Origin: Diploscapter coronatus
Taxonomy: Eukaryota > Nematoda > Chromadorea > Rhabditida > Rhabditidae
Length of the DNA: 64,000 nucleotides
Direction of reading: 5' to 3'
Assembly: GCA_964036155.1 (NCBI GenBank)
Contig: OZ038422.1
Span: 66,735,201-66,799,200, forward strand
Positions 13,389-25,100 of the stretch are shown here, in pieces. Both the position numbers and the translations under genes were made by a program. The notes beneath the pieces are model-generated. The model saw only the letters and a program-made list of their open reading frames with translations. It was not told where the DNA came from and ran no database searches. The first letter of the stretch is position 1; each line of letters starts with the position of its first letter.

Positions 13389-14399
13389 AGATTTCTGCAA
13401 TTTTTAAAAAGTATGTATGAATAAAGATGTTTCTAGAATAATAATCTAGAAATTTCGGCAGATTATTTGAGAATAAGCAGGAAAATGAAATGTGTGCTGA
13501 TCGCACCAATTTTCATCGATTTTGAATTTTTTGGTGTTAATATTTTAATCTTTTCACTGACCAGAAAACTTTCGCCTATTTGCCTGACCCAACGATTTCT
13601 TATCATCACTCTGCTCCTTTTTCTTTATATTTCTTGACCCCTGATAGAGGGTCAAGATTTAGACACCAGCTCACAAGAGAATATTAGTAAAATATGAAAA
13701 GAAAGGTGAATATGAAGACAAAGGCGAACAATGCGCATTTAGCGACTAGAAACAGGCTAAATCCAGAAGCTAATTATGATTAATTGACTGACGATATATA
13801 CAGTCTCGGTCAAAAGATAATAAACACCTTGTTTTTGAGCATAACTTTTTTCTACTTTGCCTATTTTGACAAACCTTTTTTTATTTGAAAGAGGATAAAA
13901 AGTTACATAAGTGTGCCAACTTTCAGCTTTCTAGGTATATAAATTCACGACTAGGGATGTTCACGGGTCGAAAAGCCCCGACCCGACCCGATCCCAACCC
14001 GAAATTTCGGGTCGGGGTCAACATCCCTGGTTGATATATCTAGGAAGCGCAAGTCCCGCCCACACTGTAAAGTCAAAGTCAAAGAACGATTTTTTGTCTT
14101 TTTTTTTCAAAAAATTCTAGAAAATTTACGAAGCTATTTTTTTCCTGATTTTTCTTTTCCCACTATTAGATATGAGTCTAGGGTACATTTTTGTTTCAGG
14201 AACATACCCCTGAAACCTGTCCTGAGCCGGTCAAAACGTACAATGAAAATTTCAAATCCCTCGTTTTCGTTTGACACGTGTAGCGCATTCACGTGCATCA
14301 GACAGAATGTGGATTCTCTAATCTCAAATTTAACTCTATTTATTATCGAGTCACAATAGATCAGTTTATTTCTTAAAATAATTTTCGACAGTAAGTCAA
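13389..14399. other. Intergenic region upstream of the carboxylesterase
   Basis: No exon could be supported here. It should contain the carboxylesterase promoter and the 3' region of the small secreted protein gene. A short inverted-repeat element lies at 13951-14029 and is listed separately. The rest is AT-rich without clear structure. Confidence 0.4.
13951..14029. mobile_element. ~80-bp hairpin element, hAT-MITE-like ends
   Basis: The segment starts AGGGATGTTCACGGGTCG and ends with the near reverse complement CGGGTCGGGGTCAACATCCCT, with a GACCCG repeat between, so it can fold on itself. Ends of the type CAGGGATG...CATCCCTG are common in small hAT derivatives. No clear 8-bp target duplication is visible. 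A similar compact element is at 24539-24624. Confidence 0.4.
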
Positions 14400-15324
14400 T
14401 CAGGTCGTACAGCGAAATCCACCAGGGTTGGAGACGCAAAGATAATATCTGCACTGAAAAGGAACATCGAAAGGCTCGCCACTTTTTAGCCAGTGAATCT
14501 CCCTCGTTTTCACATCAGCTCTGATCTAATAAAATATCGCATTTATTCTTCAGAAAACTCTCATAACTGACTATGATATTGAATATCGTTGCACTGAATG
14601 CTCGGTAATCATCTGGAGTGTTATCACCAAAATAGTCAAATAGTTGATCTAAATAAAAGGCAAAGTCTATACATGTTTAGAATTTAACATTTTCCTACTT
14701 CCGTCAGAAAAATACCAATACCAATCCTTTGGCTCAGTCCCTAAATATATGTATGACAATTTTAGTTTCTTGCAAGAAAAATCAAGTAGAATCACCATTT
14801 CTGTGCATCATTCCAGCGAAATATTGAATGTATTGTGTGTCTGTAAAGCATGGCGTCGCGTAGAAAAATTCGCTTGCGTAATCTGAAGGTTTTTGAATGG
14901 AAAATTTAAGTGACTTTCATCAGTTCATCAGACCCCGAACAAATTGACTCTCTTCCAGACTGTGAATGCCGCCAAAACAGGTCTCGAATTCCTTCTGCTC
15001 AAAGTGATATGCTAACTAAATTAACGTTTCGAGTTTCTTTTTAGAAAAGCTGAAATCGACCGATTTTAAAGTGTAGCACTTGAAAGTGGTAGGATTATAG
15101 ACTGATAGAGGGCCACATCGGTAGTCTCCTAGAGCAATTGTGGTTGAATCTCTGAAGTAATTCTATGTCAAAATGGCATAAATATCAAATATCATGTGTT
15201 TCTAGGCATTATTAATACTTATTATTTACATTAAAAAAAACGTTTTCACTTTTTATTATTTTACTTACGCATTGTGGTAGGGCAAGCAAATTACTGCAAG
15301 AATAAAGAAATGTTGGATGCCCAT
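14400..15324 (-). CDS. Small secreted cysteine-containing protein, unknown family
   Basis: About seven short exons on the minus strand give roughly 180 aa. The first exon (15324-15269) encodes a signal peptide, MGIQHFFILAVICLPYHNA. Later exons hold scattered cysteines (DYRCGPL, FKCYT, FETCFGG, ATPCFTD) and aromatic stretches such as DWYWYFSDG. The last exon ends PFQCRYYLCVSNPGGFRCTT with a stop at 14400. The boundary between exons 2 and 3 (near 15000-15060) is the least certain. I do not recognise the family. The signal peptide and even cysteines suggest a secreted, disulphide-bonded protein. It lies head to tail with the secreted carboxylesterase. Confidence 0.5.
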
Positions 15325-16116
15325 TTTTAAAACGAATTCTCGAATAAGTGTAACTCTTATCATATTTGGCAATTTTTATAGCCGATATCAGGCCATAACT
15401 TATCTCTCGTTATTTGAATTTCAAATTTCCTTGATTCAAACATTTTATGAAAGAGCAAACAGATAGGGTCAAAAATTCTAAATCTAATGTTAGTATAGTT
15501 GGGTGCCAATAGAAAATCGCACAAAACGACTGCGTGGGCTGACTACAGTATTGTGCATATCTGTCATCAAAAAGTATTAAAAAAAAACGTCAAAGTTCGA
15601 TCAAATTATAAAGTTTCAATTTTCTGCCTACATATGATCAGGTAAAGCACTAGGCTTCAAATAATTACTCGATTGGAGATTGGCAATAATTAGTCGACAA
15701 TACCATTTCGAAGACAAGGCTGAATTCATGTAATCATTTATCAAGTCTCCATTTCTAATTTCATTCATTTGGATTGTCATATTTTAAAACTGTAGCTTTC
15801 TCTATGCAAAATGATAAAATTGATAGATTAAAAGTCATTTTAAAAATCCTATTTTTATCATCGTAATAGCATTTCATTAATACGTCATATGGTAAAATTT
15901 ATTTCGCAACATAAACATGCCGTAAAAATGGTAAACTGATATGACGATCATAAATTTCTCCACGTTCGCTTGACGCGTGGTACGAACAATGCCAAATTCG
16001 ACATTTTGCATATGATCAAGCAACCCAAAGCGTGGGTTTTGAACACATAAATGGCCGCGTTAAATATCGTCGATAGGCGAAAGTTCGCATTCACTTTTTT
16101 TATTTCGCAGGTCAAA
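15325..16116. other. Intergenic region between divergent secreted-protein genes
   Basis: AT-rich with no supported exon. It separates the start codons of the minus-strand small secreted protein and the plus-strand CUB-like gene, so both promoters should lie here. No repeat or motif stands out. Confidence 0.4.
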
Positions 16117-19100
16117 ATGCCCTTTAATTTTTATGCTAGATTCTCTAAGCCTATTTTATTTAGTACATTCCTTATTTTGCTAAATCAGTTCAATCTAGGT
16201 AACACTTACTATTGCTTGTTTTGTGGCAGTGGTAGTGGTAATGGAGTTGTAAATTTTAGGTAGTTGTGGAAATCTTAACGTTACCAAAGAAGTTACCATT
16301 GATGATAATGGCGAGCGTTTTCAATATTCCTGGACTTCAGCTAACACGACATGTTTCCTCAAGGTGAGTGATATGAAATAATATGAACAGCAATTACAAA
16401 TAATTGGAATTTCCTAATGCAAGAAGCTTGAATTTGAAAACGATAAGCGATAATTTCAAATTTGTAAAAACTTTTTTTCAGTTCATTCCAATAAATTGCA
16501 TTGTTTATGCCTATGTCACCTACACGAATGTGCAGGTATATTATAACGTTTATAAAGGAGCAACGACACAGGGAGGATTGGTTTCTGTGGGCAGCGGATT
16601 CGGGTTTGCAAATTGCAAATTGCAATTAGTCGAGAGACCATAGTTTCAACGAAATTCTCTAGTTTTCCTGGCGAAATGGGCGCCAGACAGATGGTGCCTC
16701 GTGGCAGCGCCTTCTCTTTCAACGTTTCTAAAGAAATCGACTTTGTCGATGGGCAGACTCATTCCATCGATATCTACATTGAAACTGCGAAGAGTTAGTT
16801 AGAAAAAATCTATCTATAACAACTTATCCTACTCTTTAGTAAAACCCCTGAGTCTGTTTGTCTGTCTGTTGTGTGTCCAACGCTATTGCTTGAAGTGGGA
16901 TAATAAAAATATGATGATATATATATGGTTGGATGCAGAATTTTCCGGAGGTGTGCAACGTATAGGTTTTGTTTGGGTTTGATAATATAATTGGGAACTT
17001 TTACCTAAAAAACTGCTTTTTTCCTTACTTAAGCTATCCAATGCTATAATTTCTGCGTGTCCAACACTAATGCTTGAAGTGGGATAATAAAAATATGATG
17101 ATACATATATGGTTGGATGCAGAATTTTCCTGCGGTGTGCAACGTAAAAGACCCGATTGATTTTGGTCCAATAAATGGGTACTTTTACCCAAAAAACTGT
17201 TTTTTTTACCTAATTTGGGTGTCCAACGCTATAGCTTCAAGGGGGGTAGATAAAAGTGGTTGAATGTGGTATGGTTGGATGCAGAATTTCCCTGCGGTGT
17301 GCAACGTATAGGTTTTGTTTGGGTTTGATCAGATAATTGGGCAATTATCCTTATTAGAGATGATTTCGCCTTTAGCATTGTTGCTCTCTCACTCTTGCAT
17401 GTTATTTTGAGGGGGGAAATGGGCTCTTTATTCCGAAGTGTCTCTGAAAGGAGAGTGAGCTCATTCCGAATGAAAGGGTCGCGAGACATGCCTGGGTGGC
17501 CGAGTGGATAGCGCGTATGATTTCATGGTAAATATGATAAGATTGGTAGATTTGAGAGTTCGGCCCTCTTTTGCATTTTTATGGATGAAAGGAACTTTGA
17601 GTTTTGCAAAATTTTTGAAGAATATGAGAACATGATATCAATGGGATAATTGAATGATGACAAAGATCTTTGAAATGGCTGATGGTTGATTGATTTTTTA
17701 ATTGGATAGAAAATGAATATGAAGATACAGTATTGATTGACGCGAGATATGATGGATGAGATTTGAATTGATTGTTAGGAGAGATTTACATTGATTGATA
17801 GGAGATATCCTATTTCCTTCCTATTATAGTAAAACCCATGAGTGTTTGTCTGTGTCTGTGTGTATATGTGTCCAACGCTATTGCTTGAAGTGGAATAAGA
17901 AAAATATGATGATATATATGGTTGGATGCAGAATTTTCCGGAGGTGTGCAACGTAAAAAAATCCGATCGATTTTGGTCCAATAAAAGGGTACTTTTACCC
18001 AAAAAACTGTTTTTTCTTACTTAATCTGTGTGTCCAACGCTATTGCTTGAAGTAGAGTAAAAAAAGTATGATGATATATATATGGTTGGATGCAGAATTT
18101 CCCTGCGGTGTGCAACGTATAGGTTTTGTTTGGGTTTGATGAGATAATTGGGCAATTATCCTTATTATATAAATGATTTCGCCTTTAGCATTTTTGCTCT
18201 CTCACCCCCGCATGCTATTTCTCTGCGGGGAGAATGGGCTCTTTATTCCGAATGTCTCTGAAAGGAGAGAGTCGCGAGCATACTTGGATGGCCAAGTGGA
18301 TAGCGCGTATGACCTTATGGTGAGTGTATGATGCGAGATTGGTAGATTTGAGAGTTCGATTCTTCTTTAACAAGTCGATTCTTTTTTGCATTTTTTATGG
18401 ATGGAAAGGAACTTGAAATTTTTGAAGAATTTTAGAAAATGACATCAATTGGATAATTGATAATTGAATGATGAAAAAGAAATATTTTAAATGGTTGATT
18501 GAATTTTTTAATTGGATAGCAAATATGAATATGAAGGTACAGTTGATTGATGTGAGATATGATAGATGAGATTTGCATTGATTGGTAAGATAGATTTCAT
18601 TGATTGTTAGGAGATATTTTGAATTGTGTTTGAGTTTAGTATTGTTTTTGAGCTTTACATTGCTTTTGAGTTTTGCATTAAATTACGCGATTATCATTGA
18701 CATGTTTTCTTCAATCCTACTCTTTAGTAAAACCCCTGAGTGTGTTTGTCTGTCTGTTGTGTCTCCAACGCTATTGCTTGAAGTGGGATAATAAAAATGG
18801 TTGAATGTGGTATGGTTGGATGCAGAATTTTCCGGTGGTGTGCAACGTATAGGTTTTGTTTGGGTTTGATGAGATAATTGGGCAATTAGAAGTGATTTGC
18901 CTTTAACATTTTTGCTCTCTCACCCCCGCATGCTATTTCTTTGTGGGGAGAATGGGCTCTTTATTCTGCGTGTCTCCTGAAAGGAGAGAGAGCTGTTAGC
19001 ATACTTGGATGGCCAAGTGGATAGTGCGTATGACTTCGTGGCGAATACGAGTGAGCATTGGTAGATTCGAGAGTTCGATTCTCCTTTAATGAGTCGGTCC

Positions 19101-22100
19101 TCTTTTGCATTTTTTATGGATGGAAAGGAACTTGAAATTTAGCAAAATTTTTGAAGAATTTTGGAAAATGACATCAATGGGATAATTGAATGATAACAAA
19201 GAAATATTTTAAATAGTTGATTGAATTTTTTAATTTTTTACTTGGATAGAAAATATGAATATGAGGATACAGTATTGATTGATGTGGGATATGATAGATG
19301 AGATTTGTATCGATTGGTAAGATAGATTTCATTGATTGTTAGGAGATATTTTGTATTGCTTTTGAGTTTTGCATTGTTTTTGAGTTTAGTATTGCTTTTG
19401 AATTTGTATTGCTGTTGTGTTTTGCATTAAATTGCGCGATTATCATTGACATGTTTTCTTCAATTTCTTATCAAAACTCAAAACTATTAGTGTTTTTGTA
19501 AAGTGTATTTGTGCACGCTTATATCTAGAGATGTGACCACCCAATTGAGATGGGATTTGCACTAAAAGATGTGCAATTTTCCCGCGGTGTGCAACGTAAA
19601 AAACCCGATTGATTTTGATTCAGGAAATGGGTGCTTTTAGCCAAAAATGTGGTTTCCTATATAAAGACAAAAAAAAAAGAAATAGCGCGTGAGATGGAGA
19701 GAACAAGCGCAATGCGAGCGAAAAGGAAAGGGAGAAGGGAAGGTCCAGTGAATCGTCGAATTTGACCAGGAATTGAGGCGTGCTCCTGTGGAAGAGTGGG
19801 AATGATTCCTGGCTCTCAATGTATAAGAGATGGTGTGCGTAGTGTTCGGGTTCTGTTACCTCCAAAATGATGTGGAATTAGTTTTGCAAAAACTATCCAC
19901 TGGAACTTTTAATGATAAAATCCATCTTTTTGGTGAGAAAATGACAAAAACTGTTGGAAAAGGATAGTCAAGCACAGAGAATCTGAGTCTGAAGTTTATT
20001 CTTACTTTTAGACAACACAATTGTGGGTATTTACATATGAGCAGAATACGCTTGCTATTTTTAGAATTTGATTGCCAAATGACTAAGATTGATAAAGTAT
20101 GGTAAAGTAAGATAACCAAGTATGGAGCATTCGAATCTAACATCTTTCCTTCTTAGTAAAACTGCTGAGTGTGTCTGAGCTTAGATTTCGATACCTGAGC
20201 AAAGAAACCCACAGATGGTTCGAAGTGTAATCGTGACCAGCGTGCAATGTACAGTTTTTATGCGATTCAATATTTTTGACTCTGTCGTTAATTTCTTCTT
20301 TGATGAAAAATTGAATGATGGGTAGTCGTTATCCAACATATCTTGGTTTTGGAAGGTGGTCTCCAGGTAGTGGGAAATGGGATCAATGAGAATGAGAATT
20401 CCAAATCACTATCACTATCACTATCACTACTATTAGTATTTTTGTAAAGCGTGTGTTATATGTTTGTGCACGCTTATATCTAGAGATGTGATCATCCAAC
20501 TGAGATGGGGGTTGCACCAAAAGATGGGCAACTTTCTCGCCGTATGCAGACATTTCAGAGTTTGACATTGACAGTGTCAGTATCGCAAAAATGGGGTCAT
20601 CTGGGGAATGTCTGGTGGTGTGCAATGTATAGATTTGTTTAGATAATTGGGCAATCTACTTTTTAGTAAATTGGTGATGTCTGTTTGTCTGTATTTCCAA
20701 CGCTATTGCTTGAAGTGGAATGAATAAAAGTGGTTGAATGTGATACGGTTGGATGGAGGATTTCTCTGGTGAGTGCAACATAAAAACCTGATCGATTTTG
20801 GTTCAGGAAATGGGTACTTTTAGCCAAAAATGTGGTTTCCCTATATAAAGTCAGAAAAGAGAAATAGCATGTGACATGGAGAGAGCAAGCGAAAAGGAAG
20901 AGGGAGAGAAGGTCCAGTGGATGATCGAATTTGAAAGGAATAAAGGTATGCTCCTATGGAGGAGTGGGAATGACTCCCGGCTCTCGATGGGGCGGCTTAG
21001 TGTGAATAGATGATGTGATTAATGTTCGGGTTCTGTTGCCCCTAAGTGATGTGGGTTTATTTTTGCAAAATTTATAAATACCTCAAAAATTAATTTTTCC
21101 CCAAATATTCAAATATTTTGCAAGAGCTACACTTTTTGTGAACACTCAAACCCTTCATCAGAAATGTAAAAATTCACAAGAAGGCGGTTTTTGCCTGAAA
21201 TTTAAATTTATAAATACATTGTGGGGGAAATTTAGTATGAAATCAATCAAAATCGGAGTTGAAGTCATTTCAGAAAGAAAAGTTTGGAGCTGAACTCAAT
21301 TTTAGAAAATCACTAAAATCTGTGCTGAGACTACTTTAGAAAAAATATTTTTATTCTACTTTTTAGTACTTTTGTTAAATGTATCTATTTGTCTGTCCAA
21401 GCTTAGTTCTCGATACTAAGCATGGTAGACCCAAGTGTTATACATAGTTGGAAAGGTCTTTTCATCCTGATGTGCAACATAAAGAACCTGATCGATTTTG
21501 GTTCAAGAAATGGGGACTTTTACCCAAAAGACTATTTCCTTACTTGCGAAGGTGTAAAAAGAAGAGAAATAGTGGCGCAAAGAGGAACAACACGATACAT
21601 GGAGAGAATTTAGGAAAGGAATAGAGGAAAAGAGACGTAATGATGTGGTCAAGTGGATAGAGTGGTGGTTCGTTTACAAATTGTGGCGGGTGTTCATAAC
21701 CGATTGAGATCAGAGGTGGGCCGGGAGTCTCGGTGTTCGAGAAATTTGAATCCCGATCCCGGCCAAATTTTAGCGGAACTTCCGATTTTCAAAATAAGCA
21801 AAATAGCCACTTTTTAGTAATTTGACAATGGAATGAATTTTCGACTAAGGTGTGTCTCAAATTATGAACGCACTTTGAGTTCAAGAGCCCCACACCCGCA
21901 ATACCTGAATTATTCCGGCTCAAATTTTGTACCCAGATGCTCTAATATATTCCCCATATATCTGCAAGATTTCAACCCGATTCAATTTTTACTATGCTGT
22001 TTCTAAGATTTTGTTCTGAAAGTATCCCTTAACTATGGAAAATGTTAAGAGAACCTTCTTCAAAAATGTCTATTTCTGAGTATAGCTAACCTATCAGAAA

Positions 22101-25100
22101 ACTGGTAGCATGGAATGATAAGATCATTATTAGGCTTCCAAAAGATCACAACGATTTATAATGAAAAGTCTATAAGAGCCTGGAACAATATTTTTTAACA
22201 TTTCTTTAAATGGCATATTTTCCCATAATTAGGGCTACGTCGGATGTTTGATGAAGTGTAGATCTCCAGTAACGTGATGCAAGAGATGTATTTGGTCTCG
22301 AAAGAAGTGGAATGGTATGTATTTCCAGGATTTATGTCATTTTTGCGTATATCATATGAAATTTTTACCCTTTGAATTTTTCGAAGAAACTTTTCTTAAC
22401 ATTTTCCATAGTTAAGGGATATTTTCAGAAAACAAATCGTAGAAACAGCATAGTAAATTTAATCGAACTGAAATCCTGCAGATATATGGGGAATATATTA
22501 GAGCATCTGGGTACAAAATTTGAGTCGGAATAATTCAGGTATTGCGGGTGTGGGGCTCTTGAACTCAAAGTGCGCTCATAATTTGAGACAAGGAATTTTT
22601 AATTTTGTCGCCAACGAGTCTACTGATGAAACAGTTCAGGTGAAAAGTGGATAGATATTATTCTTCTGCGAGCTTGATAGTATAAAATTATTATTTGACT
22701 TTTGATAGCATTAGTACCAGTCGGAACATTGCAAAAAAGAGGGGTGCGCTCATAATTTTGAGACACACCCTATAAGGTTTATTATACCTTGAAAATGCTA
22801 GAAATTAAAAGATTCCCAATCCTGGTTCCGAATTTTTTTCAAAGTCGGTCCTGGCCCATCCCTGAATTGAGATATGATAATGCAATCATAGCTCAAAAGT
22901 TTCCTTTTCGCAAAACTATCCACTGAAACTTTAATGATAAAATGCACTTTTTGATGAAAAATGACAAAAACTGATGGAAAAGGATAATCAAGCACAGGGA
23001 ATCTGAAGTTTATTCTCACTTTTAGACAACACAATTGTGGGTATTACATATGAGCAGAATACGCCTGTTATTTTTAGAATTTGATTGGCAAATGACTAAG
23101 ACTAATAAAGTATGGTAAAGTAAGATAACCAAGTATGGAACATCCGAATCTGGAATATTTCCTTCTTAGTAAAACTGCTGAGTGTATCTGAGCTTAGATT
23201 TCGATACCTGAGCAAAGAAACCCACAGATGGTTCGAAAGGTAATTGTGGCCTGTGTGCAACGTATAGGTTTTATCGCGATTTAATATTTTTGACTTCATT
23301 AACTTCTTCTCTTATGAAAAATTGAATAATGGGTAGTCATTATCCATTATCCGACACATCTTGGCCTTGAAAGGTGGTCTCCAGATAGTGGGAAATGAGA
23401 TCAATGAGAATGGGAATTCCAAATGCAGATATATAAAATTAGCAAATTATCGTATATTCAAAATGCATAAATGGCAAAGGCTTAACAAAGAATTGGTCAT
23501 TATCATTAGGGTCGAGGTGGAACTAGAGAGATTCAATGGAACCAGATAATTTCCATGGTTGAGATAAAATGAATAATGGACCGAAAGATCAATATTCATA
23601 ATTTTGGCCAAATGTTTATTTTATGCTAATTTAAAAAAATAAAAAATAATTCAGTTCTTTCTGCCTAATTTACATATCCAAACACCAATATTATGCCAAT
23701 TTTTAATGGTAGTCAAATTTTTGGATAAACATTTCATGTATATTTCAAATTATAAAGCGAGTTCGACCCAAAAAGCAAGATTTTAATCTTAATTCACAAT
23801 CCAAATTAAAGTCTAAATTAAAATTCAAACAGGCCAAATTCAAGTATTAGCTTCGAACATCCAAATCCATGTTCAATTTCAAAAATTCAAGGTATTTCAA
23901 GTCCAAATTAAACAAATTGAAGGTCGAAGTCAAGATCGAAAATCCCAGACCAAATTCTAACCAAGTTTGGGCTCAAAATTTCATATAAAGCTCAAATGAA
24001 AACTCAAAATCACATCTACTCTATTAGTATTTTCGTTAAGTGTTTGTTTATCTGTTTGTGCACGCTTATATCTAGAGATATGATTATCCAATTGAGGTGG
24101 GTTTGCACTAAAAGATACGTAATTTTCTGGCGGTGTGCAACGTATAGGTTTTGTTTGGGTTTGATCAGATAATTGGACAATTATCCTTATTAGAAGTGAT
24201 TTCTCCTTTAGTGGGTCGATTCTTTGTTGCACTTTTATGGATGAAAAGGAACTTGAAATTTTTGAAGACTCAGAAAATGACATCAATGGGATAGCTGAAT
24301 GATAAAAAAGAAATATTTTAAATGGTTGATTGATTTTTAAAATTGGATAGTTTTAGCTTTATGAGTTGATGAATACTCAGGAGGGGAGAGCTATGAAATT
24401 AAAAATTTTGATAGTGTGAGAGAGTATAAGCATGAAAATGAGAAATGCAACAAATGCAATGCATTCTAATTTAGAAATAAAATTGTTTTGGTGCTGGAGT
24501 TAGTGTTGTTTTGTTTTGATATTGTCTTTGGTCTGCATCAGAGATGTTGGCGGTGCAGAAATGGCGCACCGCACCGCATCACAAAATCAAAAAAGTTCCG
24601 CTCATCGTACCGCAAACATCCCTGTTTCACACTTTTGCGAAGCAAAAGTCCTAGCCGAAGGGGGCCGCGAAGCGGCCCCTGAAGGCTAGTTCTTATATAA
24701 TTTAGTCACCGTCGATTCCAATCCCAAGCAACTTTCTCCTGGAACTGGCGAATTAGTTAATTTCTCAGCGACGCAAACAAACAGCAGCAGAACCTACGCG
24801 GCTGGAAACAGTTCGATCTACGCGATTATGGCCTGCGACAATTCGGAAATAGGAAATTACTTTTATCAGGAGGACTGCAATCGACTAATGTTCTTCAACA
24901 ACGACAGCAAATTCATCGGAAGGTTACAAATACATACGCTAATGCCGTAGCACAAAGGACTGACTCTGCAAAGTAGTACGAAGGGAGGGGGCAATAAAAA
25001 CGAAGAAGCAATCGCGCGCTTCAAACTCTTTCGAAACTGAAGAAACGTATGCGTGGTACATAGAAGTGTTCTTATTATGGCTTAATGCTTCTCTGTTTAC

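Larger units (their letters stand above)
16827..20700 (+). repeat. Array of degenerate ~0.8-1 kb modules with Helitron 5'-end sequence
   Basis: Related units begin near 16827, 17820, 18715 and, more diverged, 20150 and 20660; further remnants are at about 21357, 23165 and 24020. Each carries parts of the same ordered set: TTTAGTAAAACCCCTGAGTG, CCAACGCTATTGCTTGAAG, GGTTGGATGCAGAATTT, GGTGTGCAACGTA, then (in the first three) a tRNA-like block and a GGAACTTGAAATTT tail. The unit at 18715 repeats the outer 5' terminus almost exactly. Confidence 0.75.
16827..24689 (+). mobile_element. Large non-autonomous Helitron (7.86 kb) in an intron of the CUB-like gene
   Basis: The left end is TC (TCCTACTCTTTAGTAAAACC) directly after host A. 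The right end is CTAG directly before host T, preceded by a GC-rich hairpin at 24661-24679. TC...hairpin...CTRR inserted between A and T is the hallmark of Helitrons. If it is removed, the host intron shrinks from 16794-24705 to 49 nt, the normal size for this window. No Rep/helicase reading frame is visible, so it is non-autonomous. Its interior holds repeated 5'-end-like modules, tRNA-like segments and nested elements, listed separately. Confidence 0.82.

Noticed and set aside
16827..24689. Helitron Rep/helicase gene
   Set aside because: No frame with replication-initiator or helicase motifs could be found, so the element was called non-autonomous.
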